NCBI GenBank assembly: GCA_037969035.1
Contig: JBBKWU010000011.1
Location: forward strand, 1 to 64,000
DNA from: JBBKWU01 sp037969035
Lineage (GTDB): Bacteria > Pseudomonadota > Alphaproteobacteria > Micavibrionales > Micavibrionaceae
Direction: 5' to 3'
DNA: 64,000 nucleotides
Both the position numbers and the translations under genes were made by a program. The notes under the pieces are model-generated. The model made no database searches, had not been told where the DNA came from, and saw only the letters and a program-made list of their open reading frames with translations. This document shows positions 1 to 7,551 of the stretch, piece by piece. Positions within the stretch are counted from its first letter, which is position 1. Each line of letters begins with the position of its first letter.

Positions 1-685
1 GTCCGGTCAGGCCACGACGGGCCGCAGCGACGGCAGTGGCACAAGATGAGGAGCCGGAGGCGAGGGTGATGCCCGTGCCCCGCTCCCAGACGCGCATCCG
101 GATGCGGTCCGGGCCGATGACGCTCGCCACCTGAACGTTGGTACGCTGCGGGAACAGCGGGTCGTATTCTGTGCGGGGGCCGAGGGTGGCCAAGTCGACC
201 GCCTCGGCATCCGACACAAAGAAAGTGCAATGCGGATTGCCCATGCCGGTGGCTGTTGGTGCGCCATCCAGCGGCAGTTCCAATGTGTCCATTGGACGGA
301 CGAGCGGGATGTCGGCCCAGTCAAGTTGTGGCGGGCCCATGTTGACCGATGTCAGGCCATTGCCCGCGTCGCGCGCAAACAGCGTACCGTGGTCTGTCGT
401 GAGCGTAAGGTCCGATGTGCCAGTCGCGTCCATGATGTGCCGGGCGATGCAGCGGGTCGCGTTGCCACAGGCGGCAGAGAGCGTGCCATCGGCGTTCCAG
501 AAGGTCAGATGAACATCCGTGCCGGGACGGTTGGTGAGAAGGGCAAGCTGATCGAAACCAATACCCCGATGACGGTCAGCGATTGCGCGCACTGTCTCGG
601 GTGCCAATACCTGAGGCGTGACGCGACCGTCGATCACGACGAAATCGTTTCCCAGACCGTGCATCTTCATGAAGGCCAGTGCCAT
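1..685 (-). CDS. dapF: Diaminopimelate epimerase DapF (3' end missing, cut by window edge)
   Basis: DapF interconverts LL- and meso-diaminopimelate for lysine and peptidoglycan synthesis in the cytoplasm. The minus frame starts at ATG 685-683 with AAGGGATG just upstream. It reads MALAFMKMHGLGNDFVVIDG, then an NADG...ACGN..RC block with the first catalytic Cys, then MGNPHCTFF and WERGTGITLASGSSSC. About 228 residues are present of a usual ~275. At the second catalytic position the common ACGxGxC pattern reads ASGSSSC, so Ser replaces the expected Cys; a Cys lies five residues later. The DNA is much richer in G+C (line counts of 58-73%) than everything to the right (about 45%), and the protein looks Rhodobacteraceae-like to me. 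It may not belong to the same genome. Family identification is firm. Confidence 0.85.
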   Translation of the reverse strand, partial: MALAFMKMHGLGNDFVVIDGRVTPQVLAPETVRAIADRHRGIGFDQLALLTNRPGTDVHLTFWNADGTLSAACGNATRCIARHIMDATGTSDLTLTTDHGTLFARDAGNGLTSVNMGPPQLDWADIPLVRPMDTLELPLDGAPTATGMGNPHCTFFVSDAEAVDLATLGPRTEYDPLFPQRTNVQVASVIGPDRIRMRVWERGTGITLASGSSSCATAVAAARRGLTG

Positions 686-798
686 GTCCGCATCCCTTTG
701 CATTCGCGCGGCTATACCGCGCTGCAGCAAGGGAATCCAGCAGGACTGCTTTTGGGGGTTGACCCCGTGCAGGTCTATTCCTAATACCCGCCTTCGAG

Positions 799-875
799 GG
801 GCGGTTAGCTCAGTTGGTTAGAGCAACTGACTTTTAATCAGTAGGCCGAGGGTTCGAATCCCTCAGCGGTCACCA
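799..875 (+). tRNA. tRNA-Lys(TTT) with mispaired acceptor stem
   Basis: The D arm (808-824), anticodon arm (stem ACTGA/TCAGT, loop CTTTTAA, anticodon TTT at 833-835), T arm (848-864) and encoded CCA (873-875) are all intact. The acceptor stem is not: 799-805 GGGCGGT faces 865-871 AGCGGTC, giving G-G clashes at pairs 3 and 6 and a G-U at pair 2. A partner of GACCGCT would be expected. The 5' arm looks like that of another tRNA, for example a Val type beginning GGGCGGTTAGCTCAG. The junction between high-G+C and low-G+C DNA falls at this gene, which suggests that two tRNA genes were joined at the conserved D-arm sequence. Confidence 0.8.
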
Positions 876-890
876 TTTTTTTATATGCAA

Positions 891-916
891 AAGCTCCCTG
901 AACGGGAGCTTTTTTG
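891..916 (+). terminator. Rho-independent terminator after tRNA-Lys
   Basis: An 8-bp stem AAGCTCCC/GGGAGCTT (891-898 and 904-911) with loop TGAAC is followed by a T run to 915. It lies 15 bases past the CCA of the tRNA. Confidence 0.85.
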
Positions 917-947
917 TTTTCGATAACTTATAGATGTCAGTTCATTA

Positions 948-976
948 ACAAAGCCCCGATATACGGGGCTTTGTTT
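948..976. terminator. Bidirectional terminator between tRNA-Lys and the HtrA gene
   Basis: Inverted repeat ACAAAGCCCCG/CGGGGCTTTGT (948-958 and 964-974) with a 5-base loop ATATA. It sits 26 bases beyond the stop of the minus-strand protease gene and probably ends that transcript. The T-rich flanks are modest on both strands. Confidence 0.7.
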
Positions 977-1000
977 AGGTCTGTTGGTATTTTTTATTGC

Positions 1001-2383
1001 TTACGGTGCTGGCGTAGGTGTTGGTGCGGCACCTTTTTCTTCTTGCTGTTGCTCGAAGAGACGCTGTTGCTCTGCAATAGCGGCTTCACGTTGTTCCATC
1101 ATTCTTGCTTCGATTTCGTCACGGTCGCCTAGCACAAGCTCAACTTCCATCAATTCACCGTTACGGATGATAACAAAGTTTGCCGCATTACCTGGGTAAA
1201 CATCAGCGGTAGAACGGATCAAATCTTCGGTTTTCGTTATAACATTGCCATTTGCTTCAACAATAACATCGCCTTTATGGAGGCCAGCATCGTTTCCAGG
1301 GAAGCCCGCAGACGGTTCTTCTGAAATCAAGACGCCTTTTTGATCTTCTGGAAGCCCTAGTTCGGCTGCTTCCTCGGCTCTAAGATCTTGGATGTTAATG
1401 CCCATCATGCCACGCTTCACTGTTCCGTCAAGTATGAGTTTATGGGCAATTTTAGCTGTTGTGTTACCTAAAATGGCAAAGCCAATACCAATGCTGCCGC
1501 CACTTGGAGATAAAATCGCGACATTTGTACCAATCACCTCAAAATCTCTATTGTATAGACCGCCGCCAGAGTTGCCACGGTTAATGTCAGCATTTGTTTG
1601 AATGTAATCTGTATATATACTGTCTCTCATGGCGCGTATCGGGTTGGAAACGACCCCATCGGATAGTGAAGCATGTTGCCCGATCGGGTTGCCGATAGCC
1701 CATACATAGTCACCGAAAAACACTTCTGAGCTGTCGGCGAATACGGCGCATGGTAGAGGGAAATCAACATCGACTTTGATAACAGCAAGATCTGTTTTTT
1801 CGTCTGTTCCAATAAGCGTAGCAGTAACCGTCTCGCCTTCTGCATCGCGGACACCCTCTTGGAAAAACGTAACTGTGATTTTTTCGGCTCCACCGACGAC
1901 GTGATTATTGGTTGTGATGTAACCACGAGAGTCGATGATTGTGCCGCTGCCAAGGGCTGATACTTCGCGTTGCTCCGGAGCTTCAGGTTCAATTTCTGCG
2001 TCAGGGTTGACTTCTGGTGCTTGTTCTTCTGGCGCTGCTTCAGGTGCTTGTTCCTCAGGCGCATTCTCTTCAGGAGCTTCTCCTTCTGGTGCTGCTTCGG
2101 GAGCTTGTCCTTCTGGACCACCAAAGAAACGGCGGAGCAGGTCTTCCATCGGGTTTCCTGATGGGCCTTCTTGTGGCTCTATTGTTTCGGTACGTGAAAC
2201 ATTGATGGATACGCCAGTCGACATAGCATGTCTGATTTTATCGCGTTGGCTCCATGTTGAGGCGCCTGCTGGCATATCGCATGTGAATGATTGTGTGTTG
2301 TTTTGTTCTTCTGCGTGAACTGTTCCTGCTATAAGAGCAAAGGACAATGCGAGCGGTGCGGCCAATTGTTTTGGTAATCCCAT
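1001..2383 (-). CDS. Periplasmic HtrA/DegP-family serine protease with acidic repeat spacer
   Basis: A trypsin-like, ATP-independent protease of the envelope stress type, 460 aa. A signal peptide ends near TVHA-EE (residue 24). The catalytic triad reads His161 (TTNNHVV), Asp198 (DEKTDLAVIKV) and Ser272 (NRGNSGGGL). One PDZ domain covers about residues 325-425 (GMMGINIQ... GDVIVEANG), and the C-terminus is Gln/Glu-rich. Most DegP proteins have two PDZ domains, so DegS/HtrA-like or DegQ-like variants are alternatives. Residues about 90-138, between the N-terminal segment and the protease domain, are a degenerate EEQAPEAAPE-type repeat. The loop after the catalytic Ser is GNSGGGL rather than the usual GNSGGPL. 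GGGAG precedes the ATG. The gene stands alone and diverges from rpsD. Confidence 0.9.
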   Translation of the reverse strand: MGLPKQLAAPLALSFALIAGTVHAEEQNNTQSFTCDMPAGASTWSQRDKIRHAMSTGVSINVSRTETIEPQEGPSGNPMEDLLRRFFGGPEGQAPEAAPEGEAPEENAPEEQAPEAAPEEQAPEVNPDAEIEPEAPEQREVSALGSGTIIDSRGYITTNNHVVGGAEKITVTFFQEGVRDAEGETVTATLIGTDEKTDLAVIKVDVDFPLPCAVFADSSEVFFGDYVWAIGNPIGQHASLSDGVVSNPIRAMRDSIYTDYIQTNADINRGNSGGGLYNRDFEVIGTNVAILSPSGGSIGIGFAILGNTTAKIAHKLILDGTVKRGMMGINIQDLRAEEAAELGLPEDQKGVLISEEPSAGFPGNDAGLHKGDVIVEANGNVITKTEDLIRSTADVYPGNAANFVIIRNGELMEVELVLGDRDEIEARMMEQREAAIAEQQRLFEQQQEEKGAAPTPTPAP

Positions 2384-2688
2384 AGTATATCTCCCTGTAT
2401 ATTTTCTTTTTATTTATGTAATTGATAGACGCTATACCGATTTTTTTATAAACGCAAACACAAATCTGATTTTTTTATGGAATGTTGTGCAATATGTGCA
2501 TGACATATATATAGGCGGTGTTTTTGTTATATTAAAATGGCATCAAAATCCTTGACAATTCATGCGCAGCGCGTCTATATAGCCGTATTCCTGAGGAGAA
2601 GGGCTGTTTTGGCTCTCGTTGATTGAATACATATATCAATGCGTAAACTTCGTATATCGGGACAATTTAAACAATATGGAGAAAACAT
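2384..2688. other. Divergent intergenic region between htrA and rpsD
   Basis: This 305-base A+T-rich spacer has no convincing reading frame. It carries the leader and RBS of the protease gene at its left end (GGGAG near 2386-2394), the candidate rpsD promoter at 2552-2581, and an rpsD leader of about 100 bases. The leader could hold an S4 autoregulatory site, but I could not fold a convincing structure by eye. Confidence 0.5.
2552..2581 (+). promoter_or_regulatory. Sigma-70-type promoter for rpsD
   Basis: TTGACA (2552-2557) and TATATA (2576-2581) are separated by 18 bases. The -35 is perfect and the -10 is close to consensus. Transcription would start near 2588, about 100 bases before the rpsD ATG. 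A GGAG-type RBS (ATGGAGAAAACAT) precedes the start codon. Confidence 0.65.
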
Positions 2689-3309
2689 ATGAGTGAGAAA
2701 AGACCACAGGCAAAGCATAAAATAGACCGTCGCATGGGTTGTAACCTATGGGGCCGTCCAAAATCACCTTACAACAAACGCCAAACACCTCCGGGTATGC
2801 ACGGCGCGAACCGTCGCGGTAAATTATCCGACTACGGTATTCAGTTGATGGCGAAACAGAAATTAAAAGGTTACTACGGTAACATTGGCGAGAAAAAATT
2901 CAGCAGCTACTTTAAAGAAGCTGTTCGTTTGCGCGGCGATGCTGGTCAGAATTTGATCGGTTTGCTTGAGCGTCGTCTTGATGCGGTTATTTACCGCGCT
3001 AAATTCGTGCCAACAGTATTTGCGGCACGCCAGTTCGTAAGCCACAAACATATTTTGGTAAACGGTAAATGCGTAAATATCCCGTCATATCAGGTTAAGC
3101 CTGGTGACGTGATAGAAGTGAAAGATGCGTCAAAGCAACTGGCATTGGTTCAAATCGCGATGGAAGATCCTTCACGTGAGTTTTGTGAATATGTTCAAGT
3201 GGAAGAAAAAGCACGTAAAGCTACGTATCTTCGTGTTCCGCGCCTTGAAGATGTGCCTTATGCATCTCAAATGGAACCACAGCTTGTCGTGGAATTCTAT
3301 TCACGTTAA
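2689..3309 (+). CDS. rpsD: 30S ribosomal protein S4
   Basis: S4 is a primary 16S rRNA-binding protein that nucleates assembly of the small subunit body. The product has 206 aa, the usual length. The N-terminal block KIDRRMGCNLWGRPKSPYNK and the RRGKLSDYG...KQKLKGYYGNI segment are typical of alphaproteobacterial S4. The S4 RNA-binding domain follows (RRLDAVIYRAKFV, VNGKCVNIPSYQVKPGD). It is a single gene away from the S13-S11-alpha-L17 cluster, as is common in alphaproteobacteria. A strong promoter and a ~100-base leader lie upstream. Confidence 0.97.
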   Translation: MSEKRPQAKHKIDRRMGCNLWGRPKSPYNKRQTPPGMHGANRRGKLSDYGIQLMAKQKLKGYYGNIGEKKFSSYFKEAVRLRGDAGQNLIGLLERRLDAVIYRAKFVPTVFAARQFVSHKHILVNGKCVNIPSYQVKPGDVIEVKDASKQLALVQIAMEDPSREFCEYVQVEEKARKATYLRVPRLEDVPYASQMEPQLVVEFYSR

Positions 3310-3318
3310 TATTTCTCT

Positions 3319-3543
3319 ATGATCGAGAAATCAAAAAAGCATTTAAGTATTGTAAGCGAGAGCTATGTTGGACACATGGCTTTCGCTTTTAAGTATGGTG
3401 GAAACTGTTTCATTGCAGGCATCATGGCTATTATCCACGGCATTTGCCCCGCATTGTTTGAAACGGCGGCTAGTGAACGTGTTGCCAGATTGGCCAATGT
3501 CGGACGCAAACACGCAAGTGAAAATCCCCCTAAGCCTTTATAA
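3319..3543 (+). CDS. DUF6356 family small membrane protein
   Basis: A 74-residue protein whose core (HLSIVSESYVGHMAFAFKYG...FIAGIMAIIHGICPALFE) matches the DUF6356 pattern I know from alphaproteobacteria: a His-Met-Ala-Phe motif, one hydrophobic segment (about residues 29-50) and a terminal ...ASERVARL helix. The function is unknown. It begins 9 bases after rpsD with no clear Shine-Dalgarno sequence, so it may be read through from rpsD. An in-frame ATG at 3376 would remove the conserved N-terminus, which favours 3319. Confidence 0.75.
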   Translation: MIEKSKKHLSIVSESYVGHMAFAFKYGGNCFIAGIMAIIHGICPALFETAASERVARLANVGRKHASENPPKPL

Positions 3544-3612
3544 TTCAAGAGAATTCATAAATTTTTAAACGTTTTGCGGCATAATTTCTTTAAGATTAAC
3601 AGGAGAGGTTAT

Positions 3613-4119
3613 ATGTCCATTTTTCGTGATAGTTACAGGCATGAAGTCGAGGCACGCTATAAAGAGGCTGTGCAGGATCGACTGAAGGCTATTCTTGATA
3701 TGAATGAAGCCAGCCCGTCTCTTTTTACACGTGGAGCGCTGGGGAAGCTATTTGGCGGCGGGGTTCGCGAATCTATTGCTCAACTTAAAGATGAAATTCT
3801 ACCAGAAACATCTCCGATGCGTGTCCAGACAATCGGTGCTTTGATTGCGGTTGACCGTGACGTTCGCAGTAATGCGCGTCGTAGCCACTCCGAGGGTGAG
3901 GTTAGTGCAGAAATTAATGAAATATGGGATGATTTACACGATCAAGTCAGTGCGCTAACAACAGAGAATGTTGCTGCATTTTTAGCACCAGATGATGGTC
4001 TTCAAAGCGCGCGTGTTTCAAGAGATGCTAGTGCTTTCGATGAAGTTGGTGAAGTTAAAGGTTCTGTAAATGAGCACGGGAACTTTACGCGCTTTAGTCC
4101 ACCCGGACATGGCCGCTAA
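3613..4119 (+). CDS. Hypothetical protein, 168 aa
   Basis: I do not recognise this family. The ATG at 3613 is preceded by AGGAGAGG at good spacing, so the upstream in-frame extension to 3574 is rejected. The protein is soluble, rich in charged helices (RHEVEARYKEAVQDRLKAIL), with no signal peptide or membrane segment, and has a less ordered C-terminus ending in PPGHGR. It converges on trmJ with only three bases between stop codons. Confidence 0.7.
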   Translation: MSIFRDSYRHEVEARYKEAVQDRLKAILDMNEASPSLFTRGALGKLFGGGVRESIAQLKDEILPETSPMRVQTIGALIAVDRDVRSNARRSHSEGEVSAEINEIWDDLHDQVSALTTENVAAFLAPDDGLQSARVSRDASAFDEVGEVKGSVNEHGNFTRFSPPGHGR

Positions 4120-4122
4120 GCC

Positions 4123-4866
4123 CTAATTTGAAGATTTATTACCGATGAGTGCGCTTATAATGCCGTGCATGGAGCGTACTTCTTGATCCGTGAATTCGGC
4201 GCGGGATAACATATTACGGATGTTTCGCTTCATGATGGGCTTATGGCCTTCTGTACGAAAGAAATAACGCTCTTCCAATTCATTTTCCAAACGATCCAGC
4301 ATGTCATTCATATCTTTGCCGCTCGCAATAAGGTCTTCGGGGGCGTGTGACTGTATGGCCGCGGTTGCGTCTTGTGCCTGAAACCATTCATAAGCAACGA
4401 GCAAGACACCTTGAGCCAGATTGAGCGAAGAAAATTCAGGGTTGAGCGGCACCGTGATAATCCCGTGTGCGAGCGCCACATCATCATTTTCTAAGCCTGC
4501 CCGTTCAGCGCCAAATAGAACCGCGCTTTTTTGTGTTTGTGCGGCGCGTTCATGAATTTCATCGGCGGCGCTTTTCGCGGTGTATACAGGTTTTATCATA
4601 TCGCGCGGGCGGGCGGTTGTTGCCAAAACAAAGTGACAGTCTGTAATCGCATCCTTCACATTTTCAAAAACCTGCACTGGCGGCATCTTCTCAAGCGCGC
4701 CAACGGCGTTTGCGGTGGCTTGGGCATTCGGCCACCCATCGCGCGGGTTCACAAGCCGCAGATCATCAAGGCCGCAGTTCATCATGGCGCGCGCAGCAGC
4801 CCCAATGTTCTCACCCATTTGTGGGTTCACAAGAATAATAGCGAGCTTATTGTTTTTAATAGTCAT
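4123..4866 (-). CDS. trmJ: tRNA (cytidine/uridine-32-2'-O-)-methyltransferase, TrmJ/SpoU family
   Basis: A SPOUT-class RNA methyltransferase that 2'-O-methylates nucleotide 32 of tRNA using SAM. The three knot motifs are visible: NPQMGENIGAAARAMMNCG near the N-terminus (motif 1), VLFGAERAGLENDD (motif 2) and VPLNPEFSSLNLAQGVLLVAYE (motif 3). The length of 247 aa fits TrmJ, including the C-terminal helical extension used in dimerisation. Other TrmH-family members are possible, but the PQMGENIGAAAR form points to TrmJ. It is alone between convergent and divergent unknown genes. Confidence 0.88.
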   Translation of the reverse strand: MTIKNNKLAIILVNPQMGENIGAAARAMMNCGLDDLRLVNPRDGWPNAQATANAVGALEKMPPVQVFENVKDAITDCHFVLATTARPRDMIKPVYTAKSAADEIHERAAQTQKSAVLFGAERAGLENDDVALAHGIITVPLNPEFSSLNLAQGVLLVAYEWFQAQDATAAIQSHAPEDLIASGKDMNDMLDRLENELEERYFFRTEGHKPIMKRNIRNMLSRAEFTDQEVRSMHGIISALIGNKSSN

Positions 4867-4931
4867 AATTAATTGACGGGCTTCCTTATTATGTGCTAAG
4901 TAGCTTTATCATAATCAAACGTGGAGATAAA

Positions 4932-5810
4932 ATGTCAAAAAATAAAATTAAAAAACATTTTCTGGTTGCTGTGGGCGGTGGCTCTGATTTCTATGAAGCT
5001 GTAACTGAAAACAAAGCCCGTAATTTGGCACAGCAAGATGGGGCGGAAGTCCTATATCTTCGAGGGCCTTTGGGTCAAATGAAGTGGTATCATGGCGCTT
5101 TTGACAATTATAATTTACTTCATAAGGTGTTGCCGATGAGCGCGCCAATACGCCATGAATATGCAACCTTATTAGCAAGCCGTTTAATTAGTGACGTGGC
5201 GTGTAGTCAGGAGTTAGTTGATACGTTGGATGAGCTTGAGAAAGATGTTAGGCGGGCAAATCTATCAATGGATACAGAGGAGCGATTCTTTGTTGAGTTT
5301 GGTGATGATTTTGCGGATTCTTTAACGTTAGAGCAGCTTCGGGCTTTGCCACGCGAAGATTATAGAATGGAGCCAAACAGCTATTACCGCGTTAGTGTTG
5401 ATGATGTTGCTAAGGTGTCGGAACATATGCATTCTGTTATGGGACTTGTGTCGGGGGACAAAACGGCCACTGATGAGACTCTAGTAGAGAGTAAGGTCAA
5501 AGAGATATTATTACTTTTAAACGCAGATGCATTGATCCGTATCGGTGATGAAGTGGGCATTGGCTATGGCGATCGCGAATATGATGATGACTATGATCGT
5601 TTCGAAGGTAAGCCGCAGTTTGGTGAAGTGCACTTTGATGTGCAGAGTGCTGTCATGCGTCACTGGTCGAGTTTAAATCACAGAACAGTGACGTCGGGTG
5701 ATGTTCAGGAAACATTTGCATTTGCTGTTGGCCGTAAACGTAGTTCAGATCAGGCTGTTTATGTCGAAGGTAACTTCGTGCGCCAAAACGCGCAAAAAAT
5801 TACGCTGTAA
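4932..5810 (+). CDS. Hypothetical protein, 292 aa
   Basis: Not recognised. The start at 4932 has GTGGAGATAAA upstream at suitable spacing, so the 13-residue extension from 4893 is unlikely. There is no signal peptide or membrane span. The N-terminal ~80 residues (HFLVAVGGGSDFYEAVTEN...) could form a small alpha/beta domain. Residues about 210-235 are very acidic (YGDREYDDDYDRF). The gene ends before a terminator built into the tail of the opposing gltX gene. Confidence 0.7.
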   Translation: MSKNKIKKHFLVAVGGGSDFYEAVTENKARNLAQQDGAEVLYLRGPLGQMKWYHGAFDNYNLLHKVLPMSAPIRHEYATLLASRLISDVACSQELVDTLDELEKDVRRANLSMDTEERFFVEFGDDFADSLTLEQLRALPREDYRMEPNSYYRVSVDDVAKVSEHMHSVMGLVSGDKTATDETLVESKVKEILLLLNADALIRIGDEVGIGYGDREYDDDYDRFEGKPQFGEVHFDVQSAVMRHWSSLNHRTVTSGDVQETFAFAVGRKRSSDQAVYVEGNFVRQNAQKITL

Positions 5811-5838
5811 ATTGCAGGTTCGTTATTTCAGGAAAGTC

Positions 5839-5867
5839 AGAAGCGGTTTATGCCGCTTCTTTTTTTG
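5839..5867 (+). terminator. Terminator overlapping the 3' end of gltX
   Basis: Stem AGAAGCGG/CCGCTTCT (5839-5846 and 5853-5860) with loop TTTATG, then T7. It terminates the plus-strand gene ending at 5810. Its right arm and T run also encode the last gltX codons (Lys-Lys-Glu-Ala-Ala) on the other strand. Confidence 0.8.
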
Positions 5868-7197
5868 CGTTAAGACGGTTTAGAGCTTTTTCTGCGCCGA
5901 TGAGCGGCAGAAGTCCATCAAGCTCTGGGCCGTGCGCCATGCCTGTCAGTGCCAAACGTAGAGGCATGAATAGCTCTTTACCTTTGCGGCCTGTCTCTTC
6001 TTTGACCTTGGCTGTCCATTCCGGCCATGTTTTCTCGCTCCATGGCTCAGGCGGGAGCAGGGTGGCCGCTTGTGCGAGGAAGTCCGTATCTTCGGTCATC
6101 GGCTCTACAGGGCTGTTTGCAACGTCCCACCATTCTTTGGCATCTTCGAGCTTTTTCAAATTCGGGCGCACAGCATTCCAGAATTTTTCATCCATATCTT
6201 CCAGTCCTATTTGTGCGAGGCGGACATTAACATCATCAAATGGTGTTTCTTGGATAATTTTCTGGTTGAGGCGGAGCAGTTCGTCCATATCGAATTTAGG
6301 CGCGCCTTTGGAGAATTTACCGATATCGAATTCATCGATCAGCGGTTGTAGCTTGGTAAACGCCGTGATCGGATCAGCACTTCCTAAGCGAGCAAGCAAG
6401 CTTACAAGTGCCATAGGCTCTATCTTTTCATTGTGGCGGAAATCGCGCGCGCTCATTGACCCTAAACGCTTGGAAAGCTTGCCGCCTTCTTTGTCAGAAA
6501 TCATTGGTAAATGCGCAAATAAAGGCACAGGTGCGCCGATAGCTTCGAACATTTGAATATGGGCAGCGGTGTTTGATACGTGATCTTCGCCGCGCACAAC
6601 ATGCGTGATTTTGTAGTCGATATCATCGATGACAGAGCACAAGTGATAAAGCGGTGTGCCGTCTTCACGGATGAGAACAGGGTCAGACATGATGTTGCCA
6701 TCAAATTTAACAGCGCCACGTACCATGTCATCCCATTCGATGGGGGCATCGTTGATTTGAAAACGCCAGTGCGGCTTGCGGCCTTCGGCTTCGTATTTGG
6801 CGATGTCTTTTTCTGTTAATGACAAAGCAGCACGGTCATAGATTGGTGGTTTTCCCATGCCAAGCTGTGTTTTACGTTTCAGGGAAAGCTCGTCTGCCGT
6901 TTCATAGCAAGGGTAAAGGCGGTTCATGCCCTTGAGTTGTTCTATTACCTCGGCGTAGCGCGCGGAGCGATCACGCTGGCGGGCTTTCTCGTCCCAGTCA
7001 AGACCAAGCCACGTTAGTGCGCTTTCGATATCTTCTTCGTATTCTGGTTTTGATCTTTCGACATCAGTATCGTCGATACGCAAAAGGAGGTGCCCATCCT
7101 GTTTACGCGCAAAAAGCCATGTCACAACGGCTGTGCGGACGTTACCTGCATGTAGGTAACCAGTGGGGGATGGTGCAAATCTAACTCTAACGCTCAT
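5848..7197 (-). CDS. gltX: Glutamyl-tRNA synthetase (GluRS)
   Basis: A class I aminoacyl-tRNA synthetase that charges tRNA-Glu, and probably tRNA-Gln in this lineage. The HIGH-type motif is APSPTGYLHAGN (residues 8-19) and the KMSKS-type motif is GGKLSKRLGS. The GSMSARDFR stretch that follows is typical of the second alphaproteobacterial GluRS subtype, in which HIGH and KMSKS are diverged. The 449 aa fit that subtype. GGAGAATTATT precedes the ATG. If a second gltX exists elsewhere, one may be specialised for tRNA-Gln; this window cannot show that. Confidence 0.95.
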   Translation of the reverse strand: MSVRVRFAPSPTGYLHAGNVRTAVVTWLFARKQDGHLLLRIDDTDVERSKPEYEEDIESALTWLGLDWDEKARQRDRSARYAEVIEQLKGMNRLYPCYETADELSLKRKTQLGMGKPPIYDRAALSLTEKDIAKYEAEGRKPHWRFQINDAPIEWDDMVRGAVKFDGNIMSDPVLIREDGTPLYHLCSVIDDIDYKITHVVRGEDHVSNTAAHIQMFEAIGAPVPLFAHLPMISDKEGGKLSKRLGSMSARDFRHNEKIEPMALVSLLARLGSADPITAFTKLQPLIDEFDIGKFSKGAPKFDMDELLRLNQKIIQETPFDDVNVRLAQIGLEDMDEKFWNAVRPNLKKLEDAKEWWDVANSPVEPMTEDTDFLAQAATLLPPEPWSEKTWPEWTAKVKEETGRKGKELFMPLRLALTGMAHGPELDGLLPLIGAEKALNRLNAKKEAA

Positions 7198-7290
7198 AAT
7201 AATTCTCCTGTAGCCCTTCTAAATACAGGATTTTAGGGGTGCTCTTCAAGAGAAAAGATGGATTAAAGCCTAAGAAGATTGATTGTGGTT

Positions 7291-7488
7291 TTATTTTTTG
7301 AGTTCAGGAGGCTTGTCTGCGGCAGGGGCTTTTTCAATACGCGCTGTTTTTGCAAGCTCAGCAGGGTCAATACCTGCAAGTACGGCGAGGGCTTCGAGGA
7401 GTTCTGGTAAGCGCTTTTGCGCTTCTTCAAAGCTCAGTCCGAGCGTGATTTCAACAGTAGCTTTAGGTGTGTCTTTTGGTGTTGGCAT
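7291..7488 (-). CDS. Hypothetical protein, 65 aa
   Basis: A small soluble protein, MPTPKDTPKATVEITLGL..., with a Leu/Ala-rich amphipathic helix (EEAQKRLPELLEALAVLAG) and a charged Pro/Lys tail. The start at 7488 follows AAAAGGACGATAAAC; the longer frame to 7542 would pass over this RBS. No family recognised. It is read in the same direction as the next gene upstream (7552-8202), 63 bases away, so co-transcription is likely. Confidence 0.6.
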   Translation of the reverse strand: MPTPKDTPKATVEITLGLSFEEAQKRLPELLEALAVLAGIDPAELAKTARIEKAPAADKPPELKK

Positions 7489-7551
7489 GTTTATCGTCCT
7501 TTTCAATAATGTTTTTATACATAATGATGTGCGTGTTATCAAGAATAATAT

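Noticed and set aside
230..784. 184-residue plus-strand frame
   Set aside because: It lies opposite the well-supported dapF, in high-G+C DNA where long shadow frames are expected; its translation has no family features.
3310..3340. Small hairpin TTTCTC/GAGAAA after rpsD as terminator
   Set aside because: Short stem of six A-T-rich pairs with no T run on the plus strand, and it overlaps the start of the DUF6356 gene.
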